NCBI RefSeq assembly: GCF_030247195.1
Contig: NC_080672.1
Coordinates: forward strand, 69,605,771-69,669,770
Length of the DNA: 64,000 bases
Direction: 5' to 3'
DNA from: Topomyia yanbarensis
Taxonomy: Eukaryota; Arthropoda; Insecta; Diptera; Culicidae
In this document: piece after piece, positions 44,555-56,330 of the stretch
How the letters are laid out: each line of letters opens with the position of its first letter
How positions within the stretch are numbered: position 1 is the stretch's first letter
Made by a program: the position numbers and the translations under genes
Notes under the pieces: generated by a model
What the model was told of the DNA's origin: nothing
What the model saw: the letters and a program-made list of their open reading frames with translations, nothing else
Database searches by the model: none

Positions 44555-44785
44555 ATGGTCCTCATGGTAAAGAGGGACAAGTCTGTCTTTGCCGTGACTC
44601 CTGCCAGTAGAAGACAAAAGATTGGTGCGTAAGTTTTTAAGCCTGTTTCTAATGACCCTACACTTCTAGTTTTCCAATCTGAATATTTCACATTCTTGCT
44701 CTCACTTGAGTACCATGGCGCTAAATTTTCATAACTTTCCCTACTTCTCTAACTAATTGAATGTCGTTAAAAAGTAAAAAAAAAT
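44555..44785 (+). repeat. Dispersed retroposon-like repeat, copy 2 (partner at 15250-15530)
   Basis: Collinear with copy 1: gacaagtctgtct, agaagacaaaa, ttaagcctgtttctaatgac, cacttctagttttcc, cttgctctcacttgagtac, cataactttccctac, aattgaatgtcgttaaaa, ending in an A-rich tract. The two copies share the same 3' end, as expected of retroposons. Confidence 0.7.
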
Positions 44786-45429
44786 AAATATGTATATGTC
44801 ATCGCTTTAAATTCAAAATAACGGGATGAATAAATATGAATCACGCTTGCTTGCCGCGTTTCTATTCATGATCATTTGATAATGTGATAAAATCTGCAAC
44901 AGACTTGTAGGTCCATTCGGGTTCGTGGAATCACAAACTTTTCGGCTGCACAAAATCCGTGCGCAAGGATGTTCAGCGTGGAATAACTTAGTTACAAATG
45001 GAGGGCCATTTTTCTTCTCGGCGGCATGTTGTTAGGTGCTTAAAGTAGTATATGTGCTTTTTTCGAACTTAAAAAAATTGTCAAAACACCTTTTTATTTC
45101 ATTTTGTAATAAACAATAGTTAAAAAAAAAATGCAAAATAGTAACTTTTCGAATTAAAAAAAGATACGAACAAACTGTGTTTTACGACAATGTGACTGCT
45201 GATTAGTTCGCTAAAATCGGTCAATTAAGTCCCTCGTAGTCATTTTTCAAAAATAAACGGGTTAAAATCTTCAATATTGTGGTCAAAAGTTTGTTTTCAC
45301 TAAACCCGTCTGGATTTAATTTTCCAATACCAAATACTACCGAAAAATTTAAACTTCGAAATCGCAATTTAACCTAATTTAGGTGGTCCATTCGATAAAT
45401 TTTGACTCAATAAGAAAGTAAGATATGAA

Positions 45430-45490
45430 TGACAGTTCGACTACGTCTCATCAGTATGTGGCTCCAGATAGACGCTAAATCCAAACACGT
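45430..45490 (+). repeat. Fragment of the CGTCTCATCAG dispersed repeat
   Basis: gttcgactacgtctcatcag followed by a gacgctaaatcc-aaacacg stretch, as at 6046-6170 and 14815-14920. Confidence 0.45.
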
Positions 45491-45536
45491 ATTCGCAAGG
45501 CAAACAAACAACCTGCTGTTGCACAGTGTCGCCTAG

Positions 45537-46363
45537 CCGGACAAAACCTCAAAATTTTATTTTTGTTTTTTCATGATTTAACATTTTTCTCTGTTTCTTA
45601 ACAGGTTGAATAGAGTCTTCTCGAAATATTAAGTCCCGAGGACGATAGTTCGATTTTTTACATGATTTCAAAGGTGAAATAGATGATAAATTCTGAGGAA
45701 AACTATTTTCAAACCTAAGTTATTCGAATGCATATATCTTTTTAGTTAAGATTCCGATTGGGGTCAAACTGATTTCATGTGAAAGGTTATTTGCTGGACT
45801 TATAGCTGCCATTCGATTTAGTCGATACAAGCCTTTTTTCTCGCTCAGACGTGAAAAACAAATAATAAATCGAGCAATAGTTTAAAATTATAATGTTCAA
45901 AGTGGCTGTACTTTTTTTTGAAACGGTTCGGAAAGATCGCTTGTTGTTCACGATACTTGAAAATTAGTGTACTTTCCGAAAATGAGTTTCTTGTTTTGCC
46001 CCTTTCTGCCCCGAGGTATGAAAAAAGGTGATTTTTCATGAAACGTCTGAAGGAGACGCATGGTAGCCTTTGACTACCCAGGGTTCGCAATATAATTTAT
46101 ATATGTGTCTTATCATTATCAACAATTGAAAAAATGTGTGTTCTGCTAAAAAATTCACCGCGCCTAATTTTTTAAAAATGAATTTTTGGAAATAGTGCAC
46201 TTTATATTTGTAAATGTTGAATTTTCGAACCACCCTAAGTGTCAAAATTTTGAGGAAATAAAAAAACAAAAAATAAACATCAAATATGAATTCAGCGTCA
46301 CAAAATTACCCTAATGTGAAGTTTTCATCAAATTCGGGCCACTTTTGAGGTTTTGTCCGACTT
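45537..46363. mobile_element. Non-autonomous TIR element of about 825 bp
   Basis: Begins cggacaaaacctcaaaatttt and ends with the inverse, ttttgaggttttgtccg, so it has TIRs of at least 17 bp. The interior matches 25945-26645 in inverse orientation. It lies directly next to the foldback starting near 46385. There is no coding capacity. Confidence 0.75.
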
Positions 46364-46384
46364 TTGTATGGAAGGTGATCACTG

Positions 46385-47575
46385 TGTGTTGGTTAGAGTG
46401 ACAGAAAAAAATGACCCCCATCGGCCCACCCCTGAGTCGATTCCTAGTCCCACCAGGAGTGTCTGCTCCAAATTTGAGTCAAATCGAACAAGTCTAGCTA
46501 CCGGACCAACGTGCTTGAAGTTTGTATGGGATTTTTCGACAATTTACATGGAGAAAACCCACTTGCTCACATTTTCACCGCTAGGTGGCACTGTATACAT
46601 CAGATTATCACCAAAAGTGAAACTTAAGAAGATAATTTTATTATCTACAACTTTGTTGAAGACTGCAAAACGATCCGACTCCAATAGGAAAAGTTATTAA
46701 ACTTTTAACGATGTAATGTCTGAGTCAGTTTTGCATGGGGCCTAGCAGTGCATGGTAGTGTATCAGTACTAGGTTCTAACAAACTAAACATTTTTATGGA
46801 ATAATGGTTAGATTTAGCTGAATAGTATGTTCGGAAGAATTGTAGTACATAATACGAGTTATGTTTTGGTTAGAAAATTGTAGTTCCACATCTGACCGCA
46901 TAGATGGCGCCAACACTAACTTTTCAACGAAGAGAGATAGAAATTAGATGTCTTCTACAAAGTTGTAGAACAAGAATATTGCAGTAATTCTTCCAAACAT
47001 CTCGATATTCTATCTCTCTCCGTTGAAAAGTTAGTGTTGGCGCCATCTATGCGGTCACAGATTGAACTAAAATTTTCTAACCAAAACATAACTCGTATTA
47101 TGTACTGCAATTCTTCCGAACATACTATTCAGCTAAATCTAACCATTAATCCACAAAAATGTTTAGTTTGTTAGAACCTAGTACTGATACAGTATCATGC
47201 ACTGCTAGGCCCCATGCAAAACTGACTCAGACATTACTTCGTTAAAAGTTTAATAACTTTTCCTATTGGAGTCGGATCGTTTTCAAGTCTTCAACAAAGT
47301 TGTAGATAATAAAATTATCTTCTTAAGTTTCACTTTTGGTGATAATCTGATGTATACAGTGCCACCTAGCGGCGAAAATGTGAGCAAGATGGTTTTCTTC
47401 ATGTAAATTGTCGAAAAATCCCATACAAACTTCAAGCACGTTGGTCCGGTAGCTAGACTTGTCCGATTTGCTTCAAATTTGGAGCAAGTACTCCTGGTGG
47501 GACTAGGAATCGACTCAGGGGTGGGCCGATTGAGTTTTCAAAAATTCATTATTTTTCTGGGCAGTCTAGTGTTGG
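46385..47575. repeat. Large foldback of about 1.2 kb, centred near 46975
   Basis: Left and right arms are near-exact reverse complements. Examples: ggcgccatctatgcggtcac on the right at 47040 against its complement near 46905, and cccatacaaacttcaagcac at about 47420 against its complement near 46515. The outer parts near gtgggccgat are more diverged. The frame at 46353-46700 lies wholly in the left arm and is mirrored by a minus frame at 58816-59001, so it is element sequence and not a host gene. Confidence 0.9.
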
Positions 47576-50397
47576 TGTGCACGAATTTAGGCCGTTTGAC
47601 CGATTCTTTGCTGAAAATTCAGCAAATGGAAATCATCCAATTGACAACGCAATTATTGAATCCAGCCCGAAATTTGTCGAAAATAATTTGAAAAGTCGTG
47701 ACTGCCACGAGTTGTTTCCCTGATTGATTTTTAAATAAAAACGTTTGGTCCCAGAAAAATGAGTTAAGGCCAATCATTAAAAACAATCCTGTTCCTTCCA
47801 ACATTTGTGAAAGCTATGGTGAGATTTAAACTGGAAATATTTAGTCATAAGAAAACGATGTCTAGCCAATGTTAGGAACACAATAATAAATACGTGAAGA
47901 TAAAAAAATTAATTGGCGATGAAGTTGCTAATTCATCTATCACGTACTATTCCCAAGCTAAAAACTGTTCGATTTGTAACAAAAACCTTGAACGATTCAA
48001 CCTAGACGAATTGAGACATTATGGAAATAAAAAAATTCATTAAATCAATCACTCGATGATGTGAACCTATTGCTGATAATAGGTACGTACCCGACAGCGT
48101 TCAGTACCTACGGCGCTAGTTATTCCTTTGTTTATACACGAGCAACTTCAACCGCCAGCAACGGCTCGTGTAGGCTCGCAGTCTCGTGAGACGTGACAGT
48201 GCGATAAATTTGACAGCTGATAAACCCCTCGGCAATGTAGGTAGCTAGCTTAACGCCTGTGATCCAAGAAACACTGACCACCCCAGACCTTTCGATAGTC
48301 ACGTTTCGTGACTCAGATATACGTTTGCGGTAGAAGGTTCGATAGATGTTAGAGTGGTGTAACTTTTTTTTGCAATCGTCGATGTCGTTCAGAAACTGCC
48401 AGAATTTCAGTCAAAAGTTCATAGGAATTTTGAGACAGGATCTGCGTAAAATATTTCCTTCAATGGATTGGGTTTGAAATTCCAATTCAAAATCACCCTA
48501 CTTGCGAACAAGGCTGTGAGAAGTCAGCCCCAATCTCGAGAGTGTATTGTATACCTACAAACACAAAGGGATCCACTCCGCGCTTCATACAAGTTTATTG
48601 GACGACTAATTGCCGATGGCACACGTTGCTGCACGGGGTCGGTGTGTGGCGTCAGCAGGTGTACAAAGTATGTACCCCCTTACGAGCGAGCAGTAGCTCG
48701 AGGAAGAATGTAAGCTTCTTCAGCACGTTCGCGTACAGCAGGTTCGTAGGAAAAATCATCGTGTTTTTTTCTTTCTTTATTTACCTACATACGGCTTTTG
48801 TTTCCGTCGAAGACTTGACGTTATGGTAAACTGTCCGGTGCTGTAAGAAGCTACTAAGAACGTTAAGGTGGTGCGAAAAGGTACTTTTCAGTTTTCTCGC
48901 ATTGCAATTATGTAACGATTTTCTACTATTTTATTTATCTTTTCTGCAATGTATAATTTCCCGCTCGTGCGTTTGTCATGTAACCTCCAAGCTTCTCGGT
49001 TGCGCAATGAATGTCATGGCTGTCTGCGGTCAGTGGAACAATCACCTTTGCATAGATTCGTTTCCATGTTATTGTTTAACCTAGTATCATCTGCTAGAGC
49101 AAGCCTTTGGTAGATTTTGGGCTCGGCTAACATTAACTACACATTTTTAAATTATTCAAAATTATCTGATGATTCTAATTGAATGTCATTCACAACAAAA
49201 TCTGACTATCTATTCTCAATGACGCCCTTGAACCATAAATTATACTTTTTATGTAGATTACAAAATGTACACTTTCTAATCATCATCTCTCTATATTTTT
49301 ATCAGTTTGAAGCTGACAAATGCTATACAGTATTCCCAAACGCAATCGCTACTCCAATTTATTACTACACACTACCGACAACCCCCTGTTTCCCATTCAT
49401 CATCGCACACATTCTACAGATAGGTACCGAACCCATTTCGAATCGCAGCATGCGAACAGCACTCTTCACTCAACAGCCAGTAATAAAAACAAACCATAAA
49501 CGTCAATCCGGCTGAAAGAGTGGGAGGCAAAAACGGCGAAACAAAAATAGACACGCGGAAAACCGAATCACAAGTGGGGACTGGCTGCTGCTGCTGCTTC
49601 TGCTGTAGTACATATTACATATCTACATGTTGGAAAATAGGGAAAAACTGCATCGGAATTCAAAAGAAAACATCAGTCTAACGACTTGGCGATTGCTTTT
49701 GGATGGAAATTGACGCGGGAGAGCGAACAGAGAGTATGTTTTTCGCTCTCTGGGTGATCCGTGATGGGCTCAGAAGCTCTTTACCAAAACAAATCGGTTG
49801 AAGGTGAGCTTTTTGCTGTTCGCGAGAATCAGTCTTTTTCTCTCTTGTTTTGGTAAAGCTTTTTATTTTCGAATCAGCTGATCTAGTCATCAAGCAAGTG
49901 AAACGAATAGAACCGATCGGTGGAACATTTTTTAAAATTATATTTAATTTAATAATTTTTAGTTTAACGGACCACTCCAAAGTCAATCGCGGCTTTTAGG
50001 TAATAGCACGCTATTTTATCCGTTATTTACAGATATACCATTTTAATATACTATTTCATTTTGAAGATATCCTGTCTAAAAAATTTCGAACCCTGCATGG
50101 TCCATGGATCGAACTCTTAAACGCTATTGTCTGTTGGACAGTATCTTTGTGTACTATTATTAGTCAGTCAAAAGGAGGTGTACCAAGCCGGATTGCCAGC
50201 AAAACGGTCTGTGAATCGGAATTTCCTTCCAGAAAATAATTAGTCAATTATCCTTTGTTTACATTAGTTTTGGCAACACTACGATATCGTATTTTTTGTT
50301 CTTATGGTCGACTAGCCATACTTGGGCCTATTTGTTGATAACTATGTATCAAGGAAAGCTCCTTGAAAAGGGATTAGTATAGCCTTTCCAGAGAATA
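47576..50397. other. No supported gene; mixed host-like and AT-rich DNA
   Basis: 48100-49060 is less AT-rich and may be host sequence, but has only unremarkable ORFs (81 and 95 codons overlapping). A short CTG-rich run (ctgctgctgctgcttctgctg) is at about 49583-49603. 49690-49880 contains inverted words (gcgaacagagag, ctctctgggtgatcc) without a clear element. Confidence 0.35.
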
Positions 50398-51684
50398 AAG
50401 GGCGAACACGAAATTATTGCGACACCGAAAATGTCATGCCAATTTTCTTATAATGTTTAAAATCAAACCAAAATTTTAAGGTAGTTTTATACATATATTT
50501 ACTTCAAAATTCAAAAGAAAAGTTAATCGATGAAGCCTTGAGTGCAAAATTGAACGCATTTTCGCTTGATGCCCTCCATCAAAGTCTTTACAGTGTCATT
50601 CGGTACCAGTTTCTCAGTTTTTTTCCATTTTCTTAACATATCCTTCTCGTCTTTGACTGTCTTCTTGCTCTTCCGAAGTTCCCGCTTCATCATTGCCCAG
50701 TACTGCTCCACCGGGCGCAGCTCCGGACAATTTTTGCGGATTCATGTCCTTCGGAACAAAATGGACAGAATTGGCCTCATACCGCTCCAGGACACTTTTA
50801 GAATAGTGGCATGATGCCAAATCTGGCCAAAATAGCGGAGCTTCGTCGTGCTGCTGCAAGAACGGCAAAAGGCGCTTCTCGAGGCACCCAGATTTGTAGA
50901 TCTCACCATTTACTGTGCCCTTTGTCACGAAAGGCTCACTCCTCAGTCCGCAAGAACAGATGGCCTGCCAAATGAGATATTTGGAGGCAAACTTCGACAT
51001 TTTCTTCTTCTTAAATTTGTCGTCCACATAGAACATGCTCTTGCCGGTAAAAAACTCCAACCCCGGAATTTGCTTAAAATATACGTTTCGTCGTCCATCA
51101 CACAGCAGCCATATTTTGTAAGCATCTTCTCGTTGAGCTTCCGTGCCCGAGTTTTAGCCGTCGATTGTTGCCGGTCATCGCGGTTTGGGAAGTTCTGTAC
51201 CTTGTATGTATGTAGTCCAGCTCTCTTCTTTGCATTCTGGACGTAGCTCTGCGACATTCCGATCTTTTTGGCCAAATCGCGGCTTTAGACGTTGGGATTT
51301 GCTTTAATCATCCGCTTCACCTTTCCCTCCCTCTTTTTGTTCTCCGGTCCCGGTTTTCTTCCAGCTCCTTTGCCGTGGTCTAACGTCAACCGCTCCTGGA
51401 ACCGCTTCAACACTCTGGAGACGGTTGAATGGTGAATGTTCAACATTTTTCCCAACTGCCGGTGCGACAGGTCAGGAAATTCTAGATGTTTGGAAAGAAT
51501 TTGTTCTCTCGACTCGCGTTGGTTCACCTCCATTTTCGTTGAATCGAAAAACACGACTTCGAGTTTGACAGCATGTAAACAATACACATCAATGAGAAAG
51601 TGTGCAAAATTTGGTTGATTTTTACCCAATGGTAAAAAAGTTATGCCCTGTTGAATGTGTCGCAATAATTTCGTGTTCGCCCTT
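50398..51684 (-). mobile_element. Full-length DD37E (ITmD37E-type) DNA transposon, 1287 bp, with TIRs and TA duplication
   Basis: The TIRs are about 27 bp: left begins aagggcgaacacgaaattat and right is its inverse ending tttcgtgttcgccctt. TA at 50396-50397 and TA at 51685-51686 flank it, the target duplication of the IS630-Tc1-mariner superfamily. It contains a single transposase frame on the minus strand, now broken. It is the reference copy for the relics at 1-430, 41255-41950 and 43770-44510 and the terminal fragment at 31360-31437. Confidence 0.92.
50523..51533 (-). pseudogene. DD37E transposase pseudogene
   Basis: From the ATG at 51533: an N-terminal helix-turn-helix pair (FPDLSHRQLGKMLNIHHSTV; then a basic linker GRKPGPENKKR; then DLAKKIGMSQSYVQNAKKRA), then MDDETY with the first catalytic Asp, SKYLIWQAICSCG, FWPDLASCHYSK with the second Asp, VHFVPKDMNP, and PVEQYWAMMKREL with the Glu. 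The second Asp and Glu are 37 residues apart after accounting for the frameshift, the mosquito ITmD37E signature. Defects: a TAA at 51287-51285 within the linker between helix pairs, a frameshift near 51070, and another near 50730. About 330 codons, the usual length for the family. Mobilisation would need a transposase from elsewhere. Confidence 0.88.
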
Positions 51685-51686
51685 TA

Positions 51687-53463
51687 GGTGTAAAGATAAA
51701 GTTTAGGTACTACATTCCATAGCGACTTTCTAGATCGACAAACTTCGCAACCGATTCGTAGGGTACATCACAATTTCAGGATAAGTACTATAATAATATA
51801 CTGATTCGAAAAATCATTTCTGGTTTAGAGCTAGAAACATACGACACGTCATGTACATGTAAGATTAAGGGCCGTACTCTCACCACAACAGGAAGACTAA
51901 AAAATCACAAAGGTGGCAATATTTGCGGGATCTAATAAACTAACTTGCTTCGCTTACAAATATACAAATCGGACCTGTTTCAGAAACAAAATTTGATTTA
52001 CGAGTACAAAATTGAAGTGAAATGAATGGTTGATAATTGTAAAGTGGCCAGACGTCCCACATCAGGCTGGGCAGTTTCAGAAATTGTACCACATTTTCCA
52101 ATGTGCTACTTTTAATCCAAAATACATTACAAAATACAGGAACATTAATATTGAACAAAACACTCATAAAAAGTTTTGAGTCGTGCCATCCAATCTTCGA
52201 ATAATGTGTGCAAATTGAGCAAATTTATTCTAATTTCAACAGTACTCCATGAATCTTTATGATGTGTAACTCAGTTTAATAAAAGCTGTGCAAATATCTG
52301 AGAAACGCACATATTCAATAGGTTTTCTTAGTTCGTTCCGCATTCATCCCAAAAACATCTGACCATTTAGATTATTTGAACACCCATAATTTTCGTATAA
52401 CCTATTCATTGTTTGTCATTTACGCGAAATATCTCGCGATATTCAATACCCGCACTATTTATATTCTATGCAGAATATCGGATGAACATTACTTGTACCG
52501 AGAAATAACAGCAAAACACAAATCAACTGATTTATTTCAACTTACACATGTCGGTTAAATGATTGGATGAGTTTTCTCTGATTTTTTTCACTTTCTTATC
52601 TTATCATTGTGGTCCAATGGGTTTCGATCGGACGGAGTTCAAAGCAGCTTAGCTTTAGTGCCAAAAGATATGAACCCGTCTTTTAACATAAAATCCACAA
52701 AATTAACAGCATACCACACCTGTATGGTGTTTGAAAAGTGGAATGAAGCCAATGAATGGGAATCTGCCAGTGTGTGACATTTGGCGAGGCATCATTGTGT
52801 ATTGTTGTCGAAGTTCTAAGATATCCTGAAATGAACCGGGCACCCAATGACACCGAACAAGTGTGCTTAGTCCGCGGCAACCGCATGAAAATATGTTTAT
52901 GAATCACAATGGAGAAGAAGACATTTATTAACAGCAAACATGTAGCTCAATTATACCAGAGTACATATGACAGTCGGATTTCCGGATCTGTGATAAACTA
53001 CATATTTCGACAACACTAACAGTAACCATACCATATTTTCACAGTATCAGCGCAACAACTTTATAATTAGAGGAGTGCGCCATCGCGCCACGCCGCTACC
53101 GCCGATGATTTTTACACGCCGCCGATTAAAAAAAATTGATCATATTTAAACGCGGACCGATTCTATATTTGACCTAAAGGTGTATGAACTCAGGTATGCT
53201 CTTTGTGAGATGATCGGCTTATTGAATATAACAATTTTATATGATGCTTTCTATTCCGATTCTTCGGAAGATATTGCTGGTCATATGGCCACCAAGTTTC
53301 TTTCCAACAGAACGGCATATCCCTAAGCATTTCAGCTGTCCCAATATTTAGGAGCGGTTTGCTTATGAACTGAAAATACATATAGTGTGCTTCTATTAAG
53401 AGTCTGGATAAGCGAAATTCAGCCGAATAGGTCGGGTAAGGTATTAAGAGGTTTGGCAATATA
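51687..53463. other. No supported gene
   Basis: AT-rich with short ORFs. At about 52040, gtggccagacgtcccaca followed by aggctgggcag may be part of an unidentified repeat. At 53092-53130 a gccacgccgctaccgccg stretch resembles the gcacgccgccgtaccgag fragment near 6390. Confidence 0.35.
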
Positions 53464-53465
53464 TA

Positions 53466-54391
53466 GGGGAACATGGGGAGACTTGACCAGGGTTTCAGCT
53501 AAAACTGCATAAATCTCTAAAAAAAACCTTCAATCCCTCAAAAGTCATTGAGATATAATGTGCAAAGTTATTGTGCGTCTTTATGATTTTTTGCAGAATT
53601 TTTATTTTAATTTTTGAAAAGTTACAAAAGTTTTTCTGTGATCGTTTTTTTTTTGTCAAGTCTCCCCACTGCGGGGAGACTTGACCAAGGCGTGGGTAGA
53701 CTTGACCAAGAGAATTTTAAAAAATCATAACAAAAAATAATGATATAAAACATACTGTAATATTTTTTTTTCCATTCGAGATCCTTAGATAGCAGTAAAA
53801 AATATAAAAGAGTTACATTTGATAAATTTCGATTTTTTCAATGCATTTCTTTTTAAGTATCAACTGTACTGTAATAAAATATAAAGACTTATATTTGAGG
53901 TGGGACTTTTTTATGGCGTGATTAACATTAACAGTAGATACCAAAGTATAATAAATATCAGGAATTTTGTATCTCTCTTGGGCTAATTGCCACTTGGTCA
54001 AGTCTCCCCATAAAATCTTGGTCAAGTCTCCCCAACATTAGTTATTGCGTTCATGCAAATTTTAGTGATAACTATTCCAATGTTCCAATTTATGTAAAAT
54101 CATTTCACCGCTTCACAAAGATTAAGGTGGTAATTAGTACATTAATAGTAATTAGTAGTCGAGTAGATATGTCCGTACAAAATTTGACAAAAAATTACAT
54201 CATTTAATGCAAATTTATTATTCACGTAATATTTTCTGCAAAGAAAGGATTTTTCATTCCAAACTTTTAAAATTACCTTAAGGAATCGAAGCAAGTATAA
54301 AAATATTTTTGAAAAAATTTTAAGAACCGAATAGAAAACGCCATAGCCAAAAATAGAATTTCGCGCTTGGTCAAGTCTCCCCATGTTCCCC
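53466..54391. mobile_element. TA-flanked MITE of 926 bp with repeated AGACTTGACCA subterminal motifs
   Basis: Left end ggggaacatggggagacttg and right end caagtctccccatgttcccc are perfect inverted repeats of at least 24 bp, flanked by TA on both sides (53464-53465, 54392-54393). The motif agacttgacca, or its inverse, recurs near 53480, 53660, 53685, 53702, 54000, 54020 and 54372. Repeated subterminal motifs are typical binding sites for a transposase. No ORF. Likely mobilised by an IS630-Tc1-mariner-type enzyme. Confidence 0.9.
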
Positions 54392-54696
54392 TACTTACAA
54401 TATTAGTTACTCGTTCGGATCTTTTCTCGTATTTGACAAGAAATACATTTTTAGTTGTTCTATGTCTCGTAAAGCGATGTTAAACCAGGCCTTGAAAGTC
54501 AACTCACGTCACGTCATGCCTTCGATTTTGACTGTTGCTAAACACCATATACAGAAATTTCTTGCATTAAATGATCGATCCATTTTTGCACGAGACCTCA
54601 TCTTGACTAACGCCACCAAGCGATACTCATGGCGCTTATTCGATTCAGGATACAAAGCATAGTATTTCAATTTGTATGACTTTTAACTATTAACCT

Positions 54697-54856
54697 TGGT
54701 CTGCTGATTCAGCGCGTAAGGCGTTGGTGTCAGCCGTCGTATTTTCGGGCCCCAGTCAGGAAGAATTATTATTAGTCAGTAAAATCGTTGCACTAGTTAT
54801 ACAATAGTCCTATTCATTATTAAGATTCGGCTGCGAAATCTGCCGAAACGAAACAT
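54697..54856 (+). mobile_element. tRNA-related SINE copy 2
   Basis: Starts ggtctgctgattcagcgcg (A box region), with a B-box-like tttcgggcccc about 40 bp later. The body caggaagaatt, agtaaaatcgt, acaatagtcct and cggctgcgaaatctg follows that of copy 1 and continues further at the 3' end. Confidence 0.7.
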
Positions 54857-55129
54857 AAAACGGAACACTAGGGCTAGACGGAACCGTATTAGAAAACCGG
54901 ACCATTTTGTGATTTTTTCATTCTTAGATCCTTCTTTAACGAGATACGTGGGCAAAATATTGAGGTCCTAGGAAACGCGCAGGAAACGCCGAGGAAATTT
55001 CTATTTTAATATTTCAGCAAAACTCAAATCTGGATCTTTACATTTTAATTCGTTTATTTGACCTGGCTCATAGAGGTAACTTAGCGCGACCGTGTGTCTT
55101 TGATACGTTTATTTAAAAAATATAAATAA

Positions 55130-56060
55130 CAGATTGATTGATTATTCGTTTGATCTCGTGCACGTGACTTTGAAATTGCGTGCAGAGATCTTCTTTTGCA
55201 GCGCGGAAACATTTGTTTGCTCGCCTACCGCATCTTGGGTGTCATTTAATTGTCTCATGTTTTACATTTCTTATAAAAGAAATGTATAGAATTCGCTCAA
55301 ATTTTCAAGATTTTTTCCGAGGCCCGGAGGGCCGAGTCTTATATACCAATCGACTCAGCTCGACGATTTGGGACAATGTCTGTGTGTGTGTGTGTATGTG
55401 TGTGTCTGTGTGTGTGTATGTAACGGACAAATTCTCGTTCGTTTTTCTCAGCAATGGCTGAACCGATCTTATCCAAACCAATTTTAAATGAAAGAACTAA
55501 AAAACAGTATGAACGCTATTAATTTGTTTTTGATTCTGATGTTTAGTTTCCAAGATATGAATGCTAGAATGCGTAAAAATGGCGTTTTTTGCAGTTTTTT
55601 TGAAATATCTGCCGAAATTGACAATATAGATTAACAATTTATATGTTTTTAGACAGCTTTAACGAATACCTTTCGAACAAGCTATAGATTATTGAAATCG
55701 GACTATTATCAAAAGAGATATTTAACATTAAATGCGGACGAAAGATTTTTATCACTTCCCATTGCCAGAAATATGACCAAAAACATGTAATCTATTATTA
55801 ACGCCAAAACGGCTTATTTTAGGTCAATAGTATCTTCGGAGAATTTAATGGAGGAAATATGCCCTTTCTTTTGGTATTGTGCTTTTGCTGAATAATCCCC
55901 CTATGAGTGAGATATTTTCACAAATTTTCTTGGAAGTGATTATATCGAAATGATGCCTTCTACAAATTTGTAGCTCTTACTTTTGCGAATAACTTTACCG
56001 AAAACTTCAAATAACTATTTTGAATACTTTAAAAGTTATGGCTTGTTGTTTGTTGATTAC
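55130..56060 (+). repeat. Dispersed mosquito-type repeat with a TG microsatellite at 55379-55424
   Basis: Ordered blocks gagatcttcttttgcagcgc, tttttccgaggcccggaggg, ataccaatcgactcagctcg, a tgtgtgtgtgtgtatgtgtg tract, atggctgaaccgatctta and ccaagatatgaatgctaga form a recognisable repeat that I recall as very common in Aedes and Culex genomes (recalled, not searched). The second half is AT-rich with phrases seen elsewhere. No ORF. Confidence 0.6.
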
Positions 56061-56330
56061 TCTTTGTCGCCTATTTATTGTTCAATATAGAAATAATCCA
56101 TTGAAATAAGCCAAACATTATTTCGACAAATCGAATTTTGTATTTCATTTTTCTATCTACAACCGCTAGGAATAATCACCGAACACTTCCAAGTTGTCTG
56201 GAAGGAACTTAATAACTTATCAGTGCAAAAATGTTCATTTGTGCGAACCTTCTGACTGCAATTTTTCTAATGACCATCGGATCGATCTGAAACATATCGG
56301 AAAATGAAAAGCGAAATAAATAACTCCAAG

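Noticed and set aside
46353..46700. 115-codon ORF as a host gene
   Set aside because: It lies in one arm of a foldback and is mirrored at 58816-59001, so it is repeat sequence.
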